From JAUHXS01 sp965213575 (GTDB lineage: Bacteria > Bacteroidota > Bacteroidia > Chitinophagales > JAUHXS01): 64,000 nucleotides of DNA. A model generated the notes under the pieces. The model ran no database searches. It was not told where the DNA came from and was given only the letters and a program-made list of their open reading frames with translations. The DNA lies in NCBI GenBank assembly GCA_965213575.1, contig CBDBZN010000018.1, positions 55,447 to 119,446 of the forward strand. The letters run 5' to 3'. The position numbers were made by a program, and so were the translations under genes. Positions 63,296 through 64,000 of this stretch are shown piece by piece (the stretch's first letter is position 1; every line of letters begins with the position of its first letter).

Positions 63296-64000
63296 TTATG
63301 ACAATCGATTCCTATAATCATCATATCCAAATTCTTTAACTAATCTGAATTCCTCGTCTTCTGTCCAAATTCCTATTTTAGGAAGCCCTACCCATTAAAT
63401 GTAGTAGTTTTGACCATCGTATAATGGATCATATCATCAAATATAACTTTATCCCCTGCCTTTAATGGTTGATCAAAAGAATAATCACCGATATAATCGC
63501 CCGCCAAACAAGTCATTCCACCAAACCTGTAAGTAGGCACCCCTTTCTCCGGCTCCGTTGCACATAATACTTTAGGTTTATATGGCATTTCTAAACAATC
63601 GGGCATATGTGCAGCAACAGAAATATCTAACATTGCTACTTGCACGCCTTTGCTGTCAATTATATCCTGCACAGTGGAAACAAGGTAACCCGTTTGCCAG
63701 CCAACTGCCTCTCCCGGTTCTAAAATAACTGCTACATCATATTTATCTTCAATTTTATTAATCAGTTCTATTAAAAGCTCCACATTGTAATCTTTACGAG
63801 TAATATGATGCCCCCCGCCCATGTTGAGCCATTTGACTTGATATAAATATTTGCCAAATTTTTCTTCTACAGCTTTTAACGTATTTTGTAGTGTTTCTGC
63901 CGAATCTTCACATAATGCATGAAAATGTAATCCTTCGATCCCCTCAGGAAGTTTTTCTTCTCTAATTTATCTGCTGTAATACCTAGTCTTGATCCGGGAA
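63296..64000 (-). pseudogene. nspC: Carboxynorspermidine decarboxylase (NspC), cut by the window edge and shifted twice
   Basis: A PLP enzyme of the fold-III (alanine racemase-like) decarboxylases. Visible: the beginning GSRLGITADKLE from the window edge, GLHFHALCED, the NMGGGHH phosphate-binding loop, ILEPGEAVGWQTGYLV, and the C-terminal FGGMTCLAGD with a cysteine as in related ornithine-decarboxylase-type active sites. The main frame spans 63388-63822 and runs open up to about 63950. It is shifted near 63951-63960 (GAGAAGAAAAAC) and again near 63390, where GGGG was probably read as GGG, after which VGLPKIGIW...NRLS continues to a stop at 63296. It makes (nor)spermidine from the product of the synthase at 30604-31809. 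Confidence 0.85.

Overview
The window looks like chromosome of a free-living member of the Bacteroidota (Saprospiria/Sphingobacteriia/Cytophagia-like). The base composition is AT-rich. Many lipoproteins have short SxC/AxC lipoboxes. One secreted protein ends in the gliding-motility-associated (type IX secretion) C-terminal domain. The primary sigma factor is the short Bacteroidota form, and several promoters fit the TTG-N20-TAnnTTTG pattern of this phylum. Menaquinone is made by the futalosine route.

Region 1 (1-25,432) is a single-strand, roughly 25 kb locus of secreted repeat proteins read on the minus strand. In transcription order it holds a secreted beta-rich protein, an OmpH/Skp-like membrane-anchored protein, a lipoprotein, an SpvB/TcB-like protein broken into three pieces, a PKD-containing secreted protein that carries what looks like the missing C-terminal module of the SpvB-like protein, a small exported protein, and a 3460-residue YD-repeat (Rhs/TcC-like) protein. 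Then follow an orphan C-terminal cassette with a zinc-protease tip, a lipoprotein, and an S74-type fibre protein that runs off the window. The giant YD-repeat protein and the orphan cassette share a 745-bp segment at about 98% identity, and beyond it their tips differ completely. The giant protein has a lipase-like tip fused in frame to a lipoprotein-like tail; the orphan has an M91-like HELLH protease tip followed by a separate lipoprotein. This is the layout expected of a polymorphic toxin locus that changes its tip by recombination, with lipoproteins as candidate immunity factors. It is the most interesting system in the window.

Region 2 (25.4-59.8 kb) is mostly ordinary chromosome: thiol-redox lipoproteins, a zinc metalloprotease lipoprotein, an outer-membrane protein with TSP3 and SPOR-like domains, carboxynorspermidine synthase, rpoD, 3-hydroxyacyl-CoA dehydrogenase, panB, dnaK with paired operator-like palindromes, a holin-like membrane protein, a T9SS cargo protein, hppA (potassium-dependent type by its signature), a SpoIIE-type phosphatase, fabD, folE, a PTPS/QueD-family enzyme, mqnB and mqnD, a PolB-like exonuclease, a large SprA-like outer-membrane protein, an HMA-domain lipoprotein, a TPMT-like methyltransferase and recQ.

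Region 3 (59.9-64.0 kb) carries a thioredoxin-like protein and then four consecutive genes that are each broken by single-base shifts, mostly in A or T runs: an outer-membrane protein, a von Willebrand A protein, an Hsp20 and a carboxynorspermidine decarboxylase (nspC). Together these look more like residual sequencing indels than four independent pseudogenes. No tRNA, rRNA, CRISPR array, insertion sequence or replication origin was recognised.
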